From Anastrepha obliqua (Eukaryota > Arthropoda > Insecta > Diptera > Tephritidae), in assembly GCF_027943255.1 (NCBI RefSeq), contig NC_072893.1:94867784-94931783 (forward strand): DNA of 64,000 nt, given 5' to 3'. The notes beneath the pieces were generated by a model. The model searched no databases and was not told the origin of the DNA. It saw only the letters and a list, made by a program, of their open reading frames with translations. Position numbers and translations under genes: made by a program. The stretch's first letter is position 1. The number at the start of each line of letters is the position of its first letter. Below are positions 45,665-56,579 of this stretch, in pieces.

Positions 45665-46300
45665 ACAGTCCTGTGAAAAAAATATAGCTCATTACTGCAT
45701 TCAAAATGATATTTCATGAAAAGAAATGGTGCACGGTTTGAAAGTGTTATATTTTTTATTCAAATGTATTCGAGTTAAAAAATCTTGAAGATCCAATTTT
45801 CCAGTTTCTATAGTAATTAAATTCTTTCAAATACTGTCGTTTTTCTAGTAAGTCGTGTATATATTTGGAAAACAGAATTAACTGAAAGTTTTTCAGTCCT
45901 TGCTTGGGTAATTCCTTTCCATTCGTCAATTGAAAATCACGCTAATTGAGAAATATTGGGAAGATACTGAGCAGTATTGCGATCTCTAAAAATAATCCAG
46001 CAAATCTCAATTAAATTATGATCCTGAGATGGTAGCCACTCTGGAATTTTATTATTTTGACTTCATTATCAGTCTGGAGTGTAACGTACAGTAAGTGGTA
46101 GTGCCTAGACCTTAAAAGTATACCTTGCAAAGACATTTCTTCTTCAACTTCTAACAAAAATTTTTGGAGAGTTTAAACGTATTTTTTCTTGTTAGTCATG
46201 CCGCCGGCATTGCATAGGTAAAAGTATCAATATCAAGCCAAGGCTCTTTCATTCCACCAAACTAATCCTGTGGAAATTTTTTTGCATTTTTTCTATGCAA
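45665..46300 (-). pseudogene. Tc1-like transposase C-terminal relic
   Basis: Minus strand: TLQKFLLEVEEEMSLQGILL (region before the second motif), PEWLPSQDHNLIEICWIIF (normally WPSQSPDLNPIE-LW, keeping the catalytic glutamate of Tc1-type DDE enzymes, near 46010) and EWKGITQARTEKLSVNSVFQ (C-terminal helix). The left end reads TA then 'cagtcctgtgaaaaaaat' at 45668, a plausible Tc1-type terminus. The second catalytic aspartate motif is not visible. Distinct from the Tc1-like relic at 29 kb. Confidence 0.75.
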
Positions 46301-46317
46301 AATCAGTGGTTTTTATA

Positions 46318-46670
46318 GCCCAGCGGAGCGTTTGTATCCACTCGGACGACATGACCCAGCCAACGTAGCCGCTGGATCTTTATTCGCTGCGCTATGTCTA
46401 TGTCGTCATAAAGCTCATACAGCTCATCGTTCCACCGCCTGCGATATTCGCCGTTGCCAACGTGCAAAGGTCCAAAAATCTTGAACAGAATCTTTCTCTC
46501 AAATACTCCAAGCGTCGCTTCATCGGATGTTGTCATCGTCCACGCTTCTGCGCCATACGTTAGGACGGGTATGATGAGAGCCTTGTAGAGTGTTAGTTTT
46601 GTTCGTCGAGAGAGGACTTTACTGCTCAGTTGCCTACTTAGTCAAAAGTAGCACTTGTTGGCTGTTAGTC
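46318..46670 (-). pseudogene. LINE C-terminal fragment (RTE-like type)
   Basis: Minus strand: TKLTLYKALIIPVLTYGAEA-type sequence near 46560, AWTMTTSDEATLGVFERKIL, NDELYELYDDIDIAQRIKIQ and RLRWLGHVVRVDTNAP, ending abruptly at 46318. Unlike the copy at 10783 the 3' end and AAG tail are lost. High similarity to 10847-11221 shows the same family. Confidence 0.85.
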
Positions 46671-48689
46671 AAGTAAAATCTCGCCGTAAAATGACTTTAT
46701 GTTTTGATAAGTCTTAAGTAAGTCCTTACTAGAAAATACATTTAAAAGCTCCCTATAAAATTAATAGTGAAGATTCGTATGAAAAAGCTGTGAACATAAG
46801 ATATTTTATTCCTCGATTTTTCTCAGTCTTTAGTTTCACATAAAGGTAAAGCAATCTACTCATGCTACGTGAGTAAATATTCATGGCACCAGAAATAATA
46901 AAATAGAAAAAACAAACATGTTGCCGTTGAATATCGAAATTGTATTTCTACCGCCTATGTGTGGAATACCCCATACGTTTTCCGTGTTTGTCTATTGATG
47001 ATATTTGAAGATGTTCTGCTGATATTGTTCTTTGCTTCTTTTTCACGTTGAAAATCCCTTATGAAGCGTATGTATTTTACTTTATAATTTACCAATTTCA
47101 TTATTATGGGGAAATGAAAATACTTTTCATATTTCCACATAAAAGTGATGATTGAATTGGAAAAGTAAATCCTTCAAAAAGTAGTGAAAACATTTTAATA
47201 ATTTCGAAGTTTTTAATTAAACTTGAAAAAATTTAAGTTTTTATTATTTACTGTTATTATCTACTGATAGTAAGACTAATATTTTTTCTTCCCCTTTCCT
47301 TACACATTCCCTATGAGATTGGTAACCAATTGGCTTTTTTTTCAATCTTAAACAATCAGTAGTTCAGTTCTATTGCAATCTGAGAGGAGAAGGAGCATAT
47401 CAAGCAGTATTTGGCATCCGCAATATTGAAGCGCACTGATGTTGAGTTGTGCAGCATCACAGGAAAGAAAACAGTTGCAATTCTAGGCAACAGCTCCTTT
47501 TCCCAGAAGTCAGCAACAGCGAACAAATGCAATTTCACGAGCAACACAAAAAGTATTTATATATTTACATACATACATATGCATATACTTACGTGAGCAC
47601 ATCGCTGTGTATTGATTTAAGGGGCACCACAATACATATGGTCCGGGCATGCACTTTGTTATTTTACCCTTTATTTTTCCAGCAGATTCCCCTATGGAAT
47701 ATTACTCATACGCTATGTATTCCAACACAACCAAGTAAGGTTGGCTACAATGGCGCCTGAAGCGAACGTTCCCTCCCATGCTACAAATTTCGTATTGTTT
47801 ACTTCTGTGTTGTCTCTTCTCCTTTATGCTATGCTTGCATCCGCTTTACTGCGCTGTTGCGTTGTGTGTGTTTCCTGGCCACGGCAGCAGGCACTTATCG
47901 TTTTGTCGAGCAGCAAGTGCAACAGATTACAACTTTGTTGGTTGTCATCTACTTTTGTTACTTTCTTTATCGGTTACTCCATGGTTGTTTTAGTATTTGT
48001 TGTGTTTTATGTTTCTCGTAGAATCGATTCCTTTGGCTATGAGATATGCTTTTTAACTGTTCAATGGTTACTTTATGTGAAATTGGAAAAGCATTTGGTT
48101 ATACCAGATCAGGGTGAGATTGTAACTGGAACACCTCACATAGATCAATAAAAAAGCTTTACAGGAAGCACTAGAAAACTCTAAAGAGTGAAAATTTAAT
48201 CCAAAACTAGAAAACACTATAGAGGAAGCGCGCTAATACAATTTTCAAAATGCGAGGCGTACCCCAATTTATGAAGATATGGCTAAGTATGCCACAAAGT
48301 TTGTGTTCTCTTAAGACAAAAACAAGTCTAAATGGCATTCTGAGAAATGATTATATGATAAACAATCCCTCCTTGTACTCTTTTCAAATAAAGTGCGCCA
48401 CTCCTTTATTCTGTTTCATGTTAACTCGCACCACTTAGAAACACCAAATAAAGCCAACTGCTTCATGTAGAAGAAACCTTTACCTTCTTCTACCATTACC
48501 AATAGATACAGCATTAGACTCTTACAAAACATCGTTCATTATTAGGAAAAGGCCTGTCGAGCAAAAAAAGGAAAGGACATTTGTTACTCAATTAGACACG
48601 TATTCCGAGAGATTCTTCGATGAATTTAAAGGCAACATTTTGTCGGCATAAATGCTTGTCAAGTAAATGAAGTTACCTTCAATTCCAAT
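46671..48689. other. Noncoding, nothing recognised
   Basis: A 136-codon hydrophobic frame (47741-48151) and a 103-codon frame (47449-47760) exist but have no motif, no poly(A) or splice context that I can support, and are expected by chance at this window size. Confidence 0.5.
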
Positions 48690-49020
48690 TCCAATTCCGA
48701 AACGCGATCGTTGATGCATATGCCTTACCAGCTTCTCAACACCATACTTGATTAGCTTAGTTGGCAATCCGTCTACTCATATAACTTTGTTATTCCGTGC
48801 TGTTGGTACTTCATCCCTGCAGGGTAGTCAGCCGTCAATGCCGTAGTCATCGGTTGGAGAAACAACTTCTCATCTTCTCTGTAACTTCCACTGTAGGTTC
48901 GAGATGTAATGATGGCTTCAACACATGTCAACCTTTTCTTATGAGAATCACCAGTTTAGTGAAATTTCTGGTATAATTTTCCGGAGCTTTTCGTGTTACC
49001 CTGCTTCTAAATCGTACTAA
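48690..49020 (-). pseudogene. LINE reverse transcriptase N-terminal relic
   Basis: Minus strand reads DEVPTARNNKVI followed by VDGLPTKLIKYGVEKLVRHM (usual wording RLKNNKAAGVDGLPAELFK, as at 40.1 kb). This is the beginning of the RT of the RTE-like LINE type. The remainder up to 49020 is decayed (KAPENYTRNFTKL). No active site remains. Confidence 0.65.
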
Positions 49021-49930
49021 CTCAATGTGTAACCTAGGTTATGATCCATAAAATATTAGCTGGACTCATCACCTACAACGAGTTGACAGGTCCGAAATTA
49101 TTCTTGGGTTAGATACTGTGAACCACTATGCCGAAAGCATTGGAATGACTTCACTAGAGTTTTTTTTTTAACTCCCCCCAAACTGATATGTAATATCTTC
49201 CTATTTACTTTATGCATCACCTAAGTTTACGAGGCATGGCTTTTAAATAACGAGACTAACGCTGCTATAAAAGATTGTGAATCCTTCTCTTTCTAACACC
49301 GTACCTCTTGCTTCTGTAAACAAATTAGTGTAGCCATAGCCTTCGAACCCATTTTTTTTGTGTTGCCTGCTTCACTGGACAAATATGTTCCAAAATAGTG
49401 CTTAAGCTATTTTTTCTGCTGACGGTATAAGATGTTTTTTCCATATAAGAAAATTGTATCGAAAAGAGAAAATGCGAAAAATGAACTTCCTAAAAAAATG
49501 TCAAAAATCAGTGTACTTTTGAATGTACTTAAACTTGCACTTTATTATACCAAAATTCAATAATCTACAAAACTGCGTACCTGAAATTTTTCTATAAATT
49601 CCTAGCAAAAATTGTGAAATTTTGCTGAACATTTGCAGAATTTTTACAAATTTTGTGTTAAGTTTGAAACCTTAGTTTATATGAATTTTATTTTAGTACG
49701 AACCATATTTTTATAAACAAATAATTAAAATTATAAAATAAGTAAACAAATAGTCAAATCTTAACAATATATGGTGTACACTTTATTTTGACACTGACGG
49801 TATATATGTAGGTATGTATATGAAGTATTCCTGATACTTGAATTCAACAAGACGCGAAAATGAAACTTAATTTTTTTCTAAAATTGCCCAGCCATTGTTA
49901 TTCTTCTCAAAAAAAAATTTATTTTCTGAA
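49021..49930. other. Noncoding, nothing recognised
   Basis: May include further decayed LINE sequence continuing from the relic before it, but no motif can be read. Confidence 0.4.
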
Positions 49931-50297
49931 GTTTTTATCGATGATTGAAAAATCCCAGTTATTATTCCAACTTTTAAGAGTGGCAAAAACGATGTGTGCA
50001 ATGGTGGCCGATCTCGAAGTTTTCTATAACCCAACATTTCGAAGGAATTATAAAAGAAAATATGTATTTTGCGACCAAAAGTTTGATTTCACAATATCAG
50101 GGTGGACTTGTCACGGGTAGTTCTATAGTACCCAACCTAACCATATTGTTTGCCTTGGTGAATATTCTTTTTAAATTTTTGCTGAAGGATTTCAAGCCGA
50201 CCTCTTCACTTTGTTTTATTTCTTAATGATACTAATATCGGCTTTTCGTTTGCCAATTTTCTTCTGTTTGCCGATGATTTAAAAATATTTTCTGCGG
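49931..50297 (+). pseudogene. jockey/CR1-like RT fragment
   Basis: Plus strand: FKSGKNDVCN (normally NDVSNYRPIS), ENMYFATKSLISQYQGGLVT and GSSIVPNLTILFALVN (finger region, usual LISPNQHGF-GRST-TNL), then after an internal deletion NDTNIGFSFANFLLFADDLK and IFSAV, which contains the FADD active site (about 50270-50281). It ends where a truncated mariner begins at 50298. The wording differs from the jockey-like copy at 13 kb, so it is a separate family. Confidence 0.75.
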
Positions 50298-51177
50298 TCG
50301 TGAAGGTCGTCCAAAATCAGTTGTTGTTCCGAAAACCATTGATGCTGTGCGCGAACTGATATTGCAAGATCGTCATGTGACCTATCGTGAGATTGAGTCA
50401 ATCTTAGGCATTAGTGGGACCAGCATACATTCAATATTGCATAAAAATTTTGTTCGCGTTGGATCCCACACAATTTGTCAATCGCTCAAAAAAAGGCTCG
50501 AGTCGATTGGTCGAAGGAAATGCTCAAAAAATACGATCGCAGGGCTTCGAAACACGTCTATGACATCGTAACAGGTGATAAATCATGGATTTACGCGTAT
50601 GAGCTCGAAAGTAAACAGCAGTCGACTGTATGGGGGTTTCAAGATGAGCCAAATCCAACAAAAGTTGTTCTCGCACGAAGCACTTCCAAGCAAATGGTCG
50701 CCTGTTTTTTCGGAAAAACTGGACATGTCGCAACCGTACCACTAGAACAATGCAGAACAGTAAATTCTGAGTGGTACACAACCATTTCTTCGCCAGTTGT
50801 CTTCCAAGAAATTAGGAAAACCAGTCGCCATAGACGGATCACTCTTCACCAGGACAATGCGAGCTCTAACATAACTGCATTTTTGAGCACCAAAACATCG
50901 AATTAATGGGTCATCCGCCGTATAGTCCTGACTTGGCACCGAATGACTTCTTTTTATTCCCGTACGTAAAAAACAAAATGAGAGGTCAAGGTTTTTCGAC
51001 ACCTGAAGAAGCGGTTGTGGCATTCAGAATGCATGTTTTGGAGGTACCTCATTCAGAGTGGCAAAAGTGCTTCGACAATTGGTTCAAAAAAGTGTATAGT
51101 TCTTCATGGAGAATATTTTGAAAAACAATAAAGTGATTTTCGATGATTAAAATTTCGACATCTAAAAGGCACCCCTC
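50298..51177 (+). mobile_element. DD34D mariner, copy 2, 5'-truncated
   Basis: Closely matches the mariner at 61971-63262 in opposite orientation, but begins in the middle of the transposase (at REGRPKSVV) with no left terminal repeat. The right end 'ggcacccctcg' at 51177 is intact and followed by TA (51178-51179). DNA transposons are not truncated during insertion, so the left part was deleted later or lost in gap repair. Confidence 0.95.
50302..51131 (+). pseudogene. mariner transposase, truncated and frameshifted
   Basis: Opens with GRPKSVVVPKTIDAVRELIL and YREIESILGISGTSIHSIL, loses a short stretch after ILHKNF, then runs in another frame (50475-50906): SIAQKKARVDWSKEMLKKYD, TGDKSWIYAYE (first aspartate kept, but the following glutamate is lysine), HQDNASSNI (second). 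The SSHTSAQTT stretch is shortened and shifts the frame, then SPDLAPNDFFLF (third aspartate kept, near 50940) runs to ENNIF-type sequence at 51121. The same short deletion after the second motif occurs in copy 1 at 8.8 kb, so these two copies share an ancestor with that lesion or were mobilised while already defective. Confidence 0.9.
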
Positions 51178-51179
51178 GT

Positions 51180-51908
51180 ATCATGATGCAAAAAAGCAAC
51201 AACAACAAAAGCAACATAAATATCATGAGGCAAAAAAAGAATGTCACGTGTGTCATGGCCTGTGTGACAGGGATTATCAGATAAAATCAAAATCATTTTT
51301 AAGACCCATCATTTTGGTCCGCCCGAATGCCGTGGTTTTTTCTGCAATTATTTTGAAAACCAAAAATTGCTCAAAATCAACTGGAGCATCAATTTTAGGA
51401 CTAATTAAGAGGTTAATCAATTATAATTATAAGGCTAATTAATTTTCGCCTAAGATTGCAGTTTTTTTTTTTTTTTGTTTTGAAAAACGGTCACGTTCGA
51501 CATGATGCAAATGTCTATATGTCAGTGAAGAAATAACGATTTTACATTAAATATGCATATTTCATTTCATAATACTGAGGTAGGAGTATCCAGACAATCT
51601 TTGATTTAAAAGTTAATTCATACTTGAAGCACCCTCAAGCAAATTTTGGAGATGAACGACAATCATCTTCTGCACGTAAATAGCAACAACACTCCCTTTG
51701 TTCTTGGCAAGCAGTAATATTACAGTTTTTGGTCGATAGTTTTTGGTTGCGATAGCTGAGTCAACAAAAAGCTGCCACAATTGTACGCAATTGTAAATTG
51801 TATTGAAAATGTTGCAACCGATTATCTATTCGTGCAGCACCATTTTCAGTTTATCGCTTAAGCACATACGTGTGCAGGATAAAAGCAACGTGGATGTGAA
51901 TGTATGTA
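51180..51908. other. Noncoding, nothing recognised
   Basis: Contains short CAA-rich and T-rich runs. No supported gene. Confidence 0.5.
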
Positions 51909-52131
51909 CAAGGTGGCGTAAAACTAATCATCCTATCGGAAGATTTATAATTTTTGCAAATGACGTCCTACGTTAGTTATATTTGGGACTTGTGGACTAT
52001 ACAGTTGCAGCATGCAAACGGACATGTAATGGAGCGTCAAAATTAAGATTTCCATCACTAAAAATATTTTTTTTACTCTGTACAAAAGTTAAGCAAAAAC
52101 AAAATCGGATGATAAACTTTTCACCACCTTG
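51909..52131. mobile_element. 223-bp MITE with mariner-like ends
   Basis: Left 'caaggtggcgtaaaactaat' and right 'ttttcaccaccttg' form imperfect terminal repeats of about 30 bp that both continue into ATCATCC. TA precedes the left end (51907-51908); the right TA is changed to TT. No coding frame. The first bases resemble those of the mariner at 29967 (CAAGGTG) but the rest does not. Confidence 0.75.
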
Positions 52132-53499
52132 TTTTTATGTGCATTATATGCACTACGGTGAGGGGTAAGCACATTCGGCTGTTAAGCTTCATATACCATA
52201 TACGAGTACTAAAGTTCATAGACTTGGCTTTAAGTCAGCTGATTAGGAGTTCTGCTGAATTTTGCACATTACAGATGTGGTTTCTATAGAAATTGTTTCG
52301 GTTGCCACACAATTACAGGTTACAGTTCATATGTATGTGTGTATGTACATATGTATAGTTGTTTGCATGGCTATCCTAAAATTCACCATTGTCTTCTGGT
52401 AATTAGCGATTTTAGCTTTTGTGGCAAGTAATTTGTTAAATTAATTGTGTTTTTTTTTTCTAATTCTACTAAAGAAGCAGTTGAAATGGTAAAGCCAAGT
52501 AAGCTCATTACACACAATAATAGTAATGGTGTTACGGCACCAAGAGCCAACTTTGCACATTTATATTCGTATACGTTTTGTGGCAATGCGGCAAGGAAAT
52601 TTCTTTATTTCGCAGTTCACTGCTATCTCCGCACCGAAATGTTAAAGTTCAGCAATAAAAAGTGCAAACACGACAAAATCCAGTGGCTTGAAGGTGTACC
52701 AAGCTGTGTTGCATATGTTAGTGGGATTCATCTTCGTGACCGTGCGTACCCCTTTCAACCACAACTACTAAATAAGTGTATGTACGTATACGTGGCTGGA
52801 AAATGCAATGCGGTTTTTCAACGCTTCATTTTTTAACCATCTCACTACTCCACACCCTGTTGGGGGCACCTCTATATGCATAATGTTAGCATGCGCCACC
52901 TGCACCATGCAAAAGTGACGTGCTGATTGTCGCCTATGCAGGTATGAATGTGTGTACGTATTCTGGAAAATGCCACTGCAGTGATTGTGCGCTTAATTTT
53001 AGTAGAAACTATACACCTTTTGGTTTTTCACCTCACGTTTGCTTGGCTCACATGCTTATTCCCTAGTATTTGCTACATTTTTCCGCAGAATCACGTAAAT
53101 GTGTTGCTAGAGTACCTGAATTTCGAGGTAGCGCAGACACATGTGTGTACTAGAAAAAGCTATGGATGAATATACGTACCAATGTGGCTCACGGCTATGA
53201 ATGTGTGTGTTTAATACTTAATCTTTAATGTGTATTTGGTTGTAAATAGAGGTGTAAAATGATTAAATCAATGGCGGTTTAATTCACCCATAACTCACTA
53301 CAAAAAAGGGACGCTTTGCCGTATATATGTATAAACGGCAGTTTTCGAGCGCTTTGCAAATTTTCAATTCAGAAATCTTGTATTTGTTATTGATCAGAAT
53401 AAACGCATTCACGAACGAGAATGTCACAGAATTATCATGCAGCAGTGTAACAAATGAACGCAATTAGTTACATCATTTAGTACTATTACCACTGTATTA
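52132..53499. other. Noncoding, host-like unique DNA
   Basis: Frames up to 129 codons (52447-52836) lack motifs. CATATGTATG-type repeats near 52328-52356. Confidence 0.5.
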
Positions 53500-54049
53500 T
53501 AACACTGCGTTACAAAAAAGAAATTTTTTTCTGTCCTATGGATCAAATATTTCGGAAAGGGGAGAAAAAATAAAAATACAAATATATCGGCGAATTTCAT
53601 GTACACGTCAGAATTGTTTTTTTATGTATAAAATATAGAGCTCGTAGTCTGCCTGTGTGAAAAACTTTGGATCAATTTTTAACCCTTTTTCCGTGATCCA
53701 ATCGCACTGAATTTCTGCAGGCAGATTCGTGGAAATGTTTTTATTATGTAAAATTAAAAAAAAAAATTTTATCAATTCTCAGATTTTCTTGAATTTTTTT
53801 TTCTAAAAAATACAATTTTTTTTTAATTTTCGGCTTAACTTGAAGGGACTCCAAATTTTTAAACAACTTACGAGTATTAACCTTTAATTTATTGTTTCAT
53901 ACCACACACTCTGTGCCGTTTGTGTGTTTGTTACAGTTCCGGAAGTTCCGATCATCTGACAGTTGCGCTACTAGGAGACGTATACTTCGACAATTGTTTT
54001 AAGTTCTGTTGCGCGAAAACGTCTTTCTGTATATTTCATCTTACGAAAA

Positions 54050-54662
54050 ATGCAGTGCCCGACTCGAAATAACTTTTTTTACGTTTGTGGCTTATTCGCA
54101 CCAAGTAAAAATTTTAAAAATATTACGAAAACAGTGGTTAATTCGTTTCAGAAAATATTCAAGACTGCTTATGTTCCTTACTTGTGGTATACTCCGGAAG
54201 TCGTGTGCGACTATTGCTATAGAAATTTATGCAAGTTTACTGATGGAAGGTCAACAATAAAGTACTCTGTACCAACAATTTGGCTACCACGTACGGAGCA
54301 CTGCAGTGAACTGTGCTACTTTTGCGTAACTTTTACTCAAACTAAAGCGTACCAATACTTTCGCCGCAACAAAATTCGCTACGCTAATGTAGAATCGGTT
54401 ATTCCAGCGGTTCTGTACTCACCAGAAGAACGTATAGCGGCTTCAATGGAGATTTTTGATGATATTCGCGAATTAAGGGATGGAGAACCAACAGTAGCAC
54501 CAACAATGCTATCAACATTTCTTGCATCGAATGCGAGATGCGGGGAACCAGAAATATAGGAATTTGTACCAACACCCAGTGAACTTGGGACTGCAGTGCC
54601 GCGTTTAGTAACGCAAGCCGACTTCAATGACCTTGTACGAGAAGGAAATTTGTCAAAGTTAT
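54050..54662 (+). pseudogene. Cys-rich N-terminal part of the long-TIR element protein
   Basis: From ATG at 54050: MQCPTRNNFFYVCGLFAPSK, then TEV-type segment PEVVCDYCYRNLCKF, IWLPRTEHCSELCYFC. The paired cysteines (C-x2-C and the C-x3-C-x2-C after a His) suggest zinc binding. An acidic region follows. A TAG ends the frame at 54559, but the same frame continues to EFVPTPSELGTAVPRLVTQA and DFNDLVREGNLSK, stopping near 54662. I recall the same order (CYFC, then L-TQ-D-NDLVR-LNLSK) in multicopy uncharacterised arthropod proteins; this memory is unverified. Here the protein breaks off exactly there, so several hundred residues are probably deleted. Confidence 0.7.
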
Positions 54663-55028
54663 GAATTTTCATCAAAATTGAATGCTATCGAACAACGTGC
54701 ATGGAAAGGCACAGTTGCCGTTATTGAGCAGTTTCTTGGCAACAAACGAGCTGACAATTATAAAAATATTGTTGCAGAAATGATTTCGGCATATGGCGAA
54801 ATGGGCATATTAATGTCGCTAAAGATCCATTTCCTTCACAATCATTTAGATTGTTTCCCTGGTGATTTAGGAGCTTGTAGCGATGAACATGGCGAAAGAT
54901 TCCATTAGGACATTGCGGCTAGCTTTAAAGGACAAGACGTTACGCATATGCTTGGCGAATACTCTATTTGTCGCGATATTGACACAAATGCTTACAAACG
55001 CAAAAACAAAAGGCCTAAGTTTCTGTAA
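54657..55028 (+). pseudogene. C-terminal part of the long-TIR element protein
   Basis: In a different frame from the N-terminal part: YEFSSKLNAIEQRAWKGTVA, FLGNKRADNYKNIVAEMISA, MSLKIHFLHNHLDCFPGDLG and ACSDEHGERFH, then TAG (54906-54908) where glutamine is expected (CAG to TAG), and DIAASFKGQDVTHMLGEYSI to a final TAA at 55026-55028. The SLKIHFLHNHLD and SDEHGERFHQD blocks are the strongest signature and are conserved in the recalled arthropod family. An Asp-rich, Glu-ended block could belong to a DDE/RNase H-like fold, which is speculation. Frameshift plus nonsense make it a pseudogene. Confidence 0.7.
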
Positions 55029-55549
55029 AAGCATTAAAATTTTTAATGTAACAATTTTTAATTTTAATATAATAAAATTAATAAAAAAATTCGGGGTTTT
55101 ATATCTCTATTGTAATGCGGAGTGAAGTACCTTTCTTTTGATACCCACATCGACATATCTCATGCAATTTTTTTTTTAATTTCGAGCAGGTGGCAACCCT
55201 GTGAAACATTGTCAGTGGCAACACCTAGGTGAAAAGTCTAGAAATGTGATACACTATCTGTGTGCCCAATTTAATTCAAATCCGTTAAGCTAATCCTGAG
55301 ATCGTGTGGCCAAACAGATATGCGTACAAGAATTGCTCGTTTAAAGTTATAAAATACAAAAAAAAAAATTCTGACGTGTACATGAAAATCGCCGATACAT
55401 GTGTAATTTTATTTTTTATCCCCTTTCTGAAAAAGTATATTTGGTTTATTGGACAGAATGTGTGTAACGCGGTGTAATGAGTGGGCCAACTGTATGTTGA
55501 ATGTCGAGCAACGTGTTACTAACCAGTGCGTTCGACAACACAAAAATTC

Positions 55550-55680
55550 GTTTCCACGACAGTCGGTTCTGCGTTACCGAAACGACCCGGATTTCTATCC
55601 GGCCAAGGACTGTCACTCCAGCAGCATTCCCCGTATGTAGGTAGGGGGAATGTTTATGCTGCTACAACAACAACAACAAC
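55550..55680 (+). repeat. SINE-like repeat family B, copy 2
   Basis: About 131 bp nearly identical to 27615-27737, ending in (CAA)n. Flanked by ACAAAAATTCGT (55538-55549) and ACAAAAATTTGT (55681-55692), a 12-bp target duplication with one mismatch, so it moved by reverse transcription. The stem CCGGAT/ATCCGG and the pair GCATTCCCC/GGGGAATG are kept although the loop of the latter differs. Confidence 0.85.
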
Positions 55681-55762
55681 ACAAAAATTTGTAAGTGTTT
55701 GTCCTAATTTTCGCAATTATCCATCACTCCTTGCCACTGCCACTTATTTGGTATATTTATAC

Positions 55763-56070
55763 ACATATATAATTAACACCTACGCCATTTATTGGTTGCC
55801 GAGCTCCATCTCCTGTTTATGTTGTGCATCTTGATGTTTTTCCAATGGCGGTCCCTAGAGTTTTAAACCAACCCGGACGACAGATATTTTTTTTATGAGG
55901 AGCTTTTTCATGGCAGAAATACACTCGGAGGTTTGCCATTGCCAGCCGAGGGACGACCGCTATTAGAAAAAAATTTTTCTTCATTTTGTTGTTTCTCAGA
56001 GATTTGAACCAACGTTCCCCGAATTCCGAATGGTAGTCACGCATCAACCCATTCGGCTCCGGCGGCCGCC
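55763..56070 (-). repeat. SINE family A, copy 8
   Basis: Reverse-strand, nearly full length: TA-rich tail (about 55763-55775), 'gagctcc' block, 'gacgacagatattttt', 'gccattgccagccgagg', B-box complement 'gatttgaacc' (about 56001-56010) and head complement 'cattcggctccggcggccgc' at the end. Confidence 0.9.
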
Positions 56071-56577
56071 CAATACATATTTAAATAATTTTTGTTATGC
56101 CAATTCTCTAGCTCTTGACTAATCTCGTGTTAATTCTAAGGGCTAGGTCTAAAAAATTGTAATACAAGAAAAACTTTACACATTTAAAAGCAGTATACAT
56201 ACATTTCTTCATGCTTATAAATGCTGGCAGAACTCATTGTATATGGGCAGAAAAATAAAGTTTCCTCCTGCTACACAACAACTCACAATTTCACTAATTG
56301 TTAAATGTGACGATTGTTTGACTAAGAATTAAAATATATCGACATGCTTTTGAGGTGGAACATATTCATTTTGTATTAACCCTAGAATGGTAGACATATC
56401 TTTTAGCCCTCTCATGGTAAACATGGCCCATGAGGCAGCTTTTATAAAAACGCATTGTTTCGCCTTTATAAAAACAAAAATTTATTAAAGCAAAAACATA
56501 TTTATTATATCTTTCGTAACATAAATAAACAAAAATAATTCATTTCCTTAATACCGAAGGTACATTGCACTCACATT
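56071..56577. other. Noncoding; one TTAA-CCCTAGAA end-like site
   Basis: No gene. TTAA at 56376 followed by CCCTAGAATGG resembles a piggyBac-type terminus, without a partner. Confidence 0.35.
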
Positions 56578-56579
56578 AG

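Larger units (their letters stand above)
53503..55474 (+). mobile_element. Long-TIR element of uncertain superfamily
   Basis: Two inverted arms of roughly 130 bp, 53503-53637 and 55346-55474, begin CACTGCGTTAC and CACCGCGTTAC and share long blocks, among them TTCATGTACACGTCAGAATT and GAAAGGGG. TAA flanks both ends (53500-53502 and 55475-55477), consistent with a 3-bp target duplication. Between the arms are two pieces of one protein (54050-55028) whose middle is missing. Size, arms and duplication indicate a deletion derivative of a larger DNA transposon. Superfamily not assigned: a TAA duplication would fit PIF/Harbinger, but the protein does not look like a Harbinger transposase. Confidence 0.8.

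Noticed and set aside
47741..48151. 136-codon hydrophobic frame
   Set aside because: No signal-peptide or family pattern that I can defend, no poly(A) or splice context; frames of this length are expected a few times by chance in 64 kb.
52447..52836. 129-codon frame
   Set aside because: No motif, AT-rich codons like the flanks, no supporting signals.
53503..55474. Reading the long-TIR element as PIF/Harbinger because of the TAA duplication
   Set aside because: The encoded protein shows neither a Harbinger DDE nuclease pattern nor a Myb-like partner; the duplication alone is not enough.
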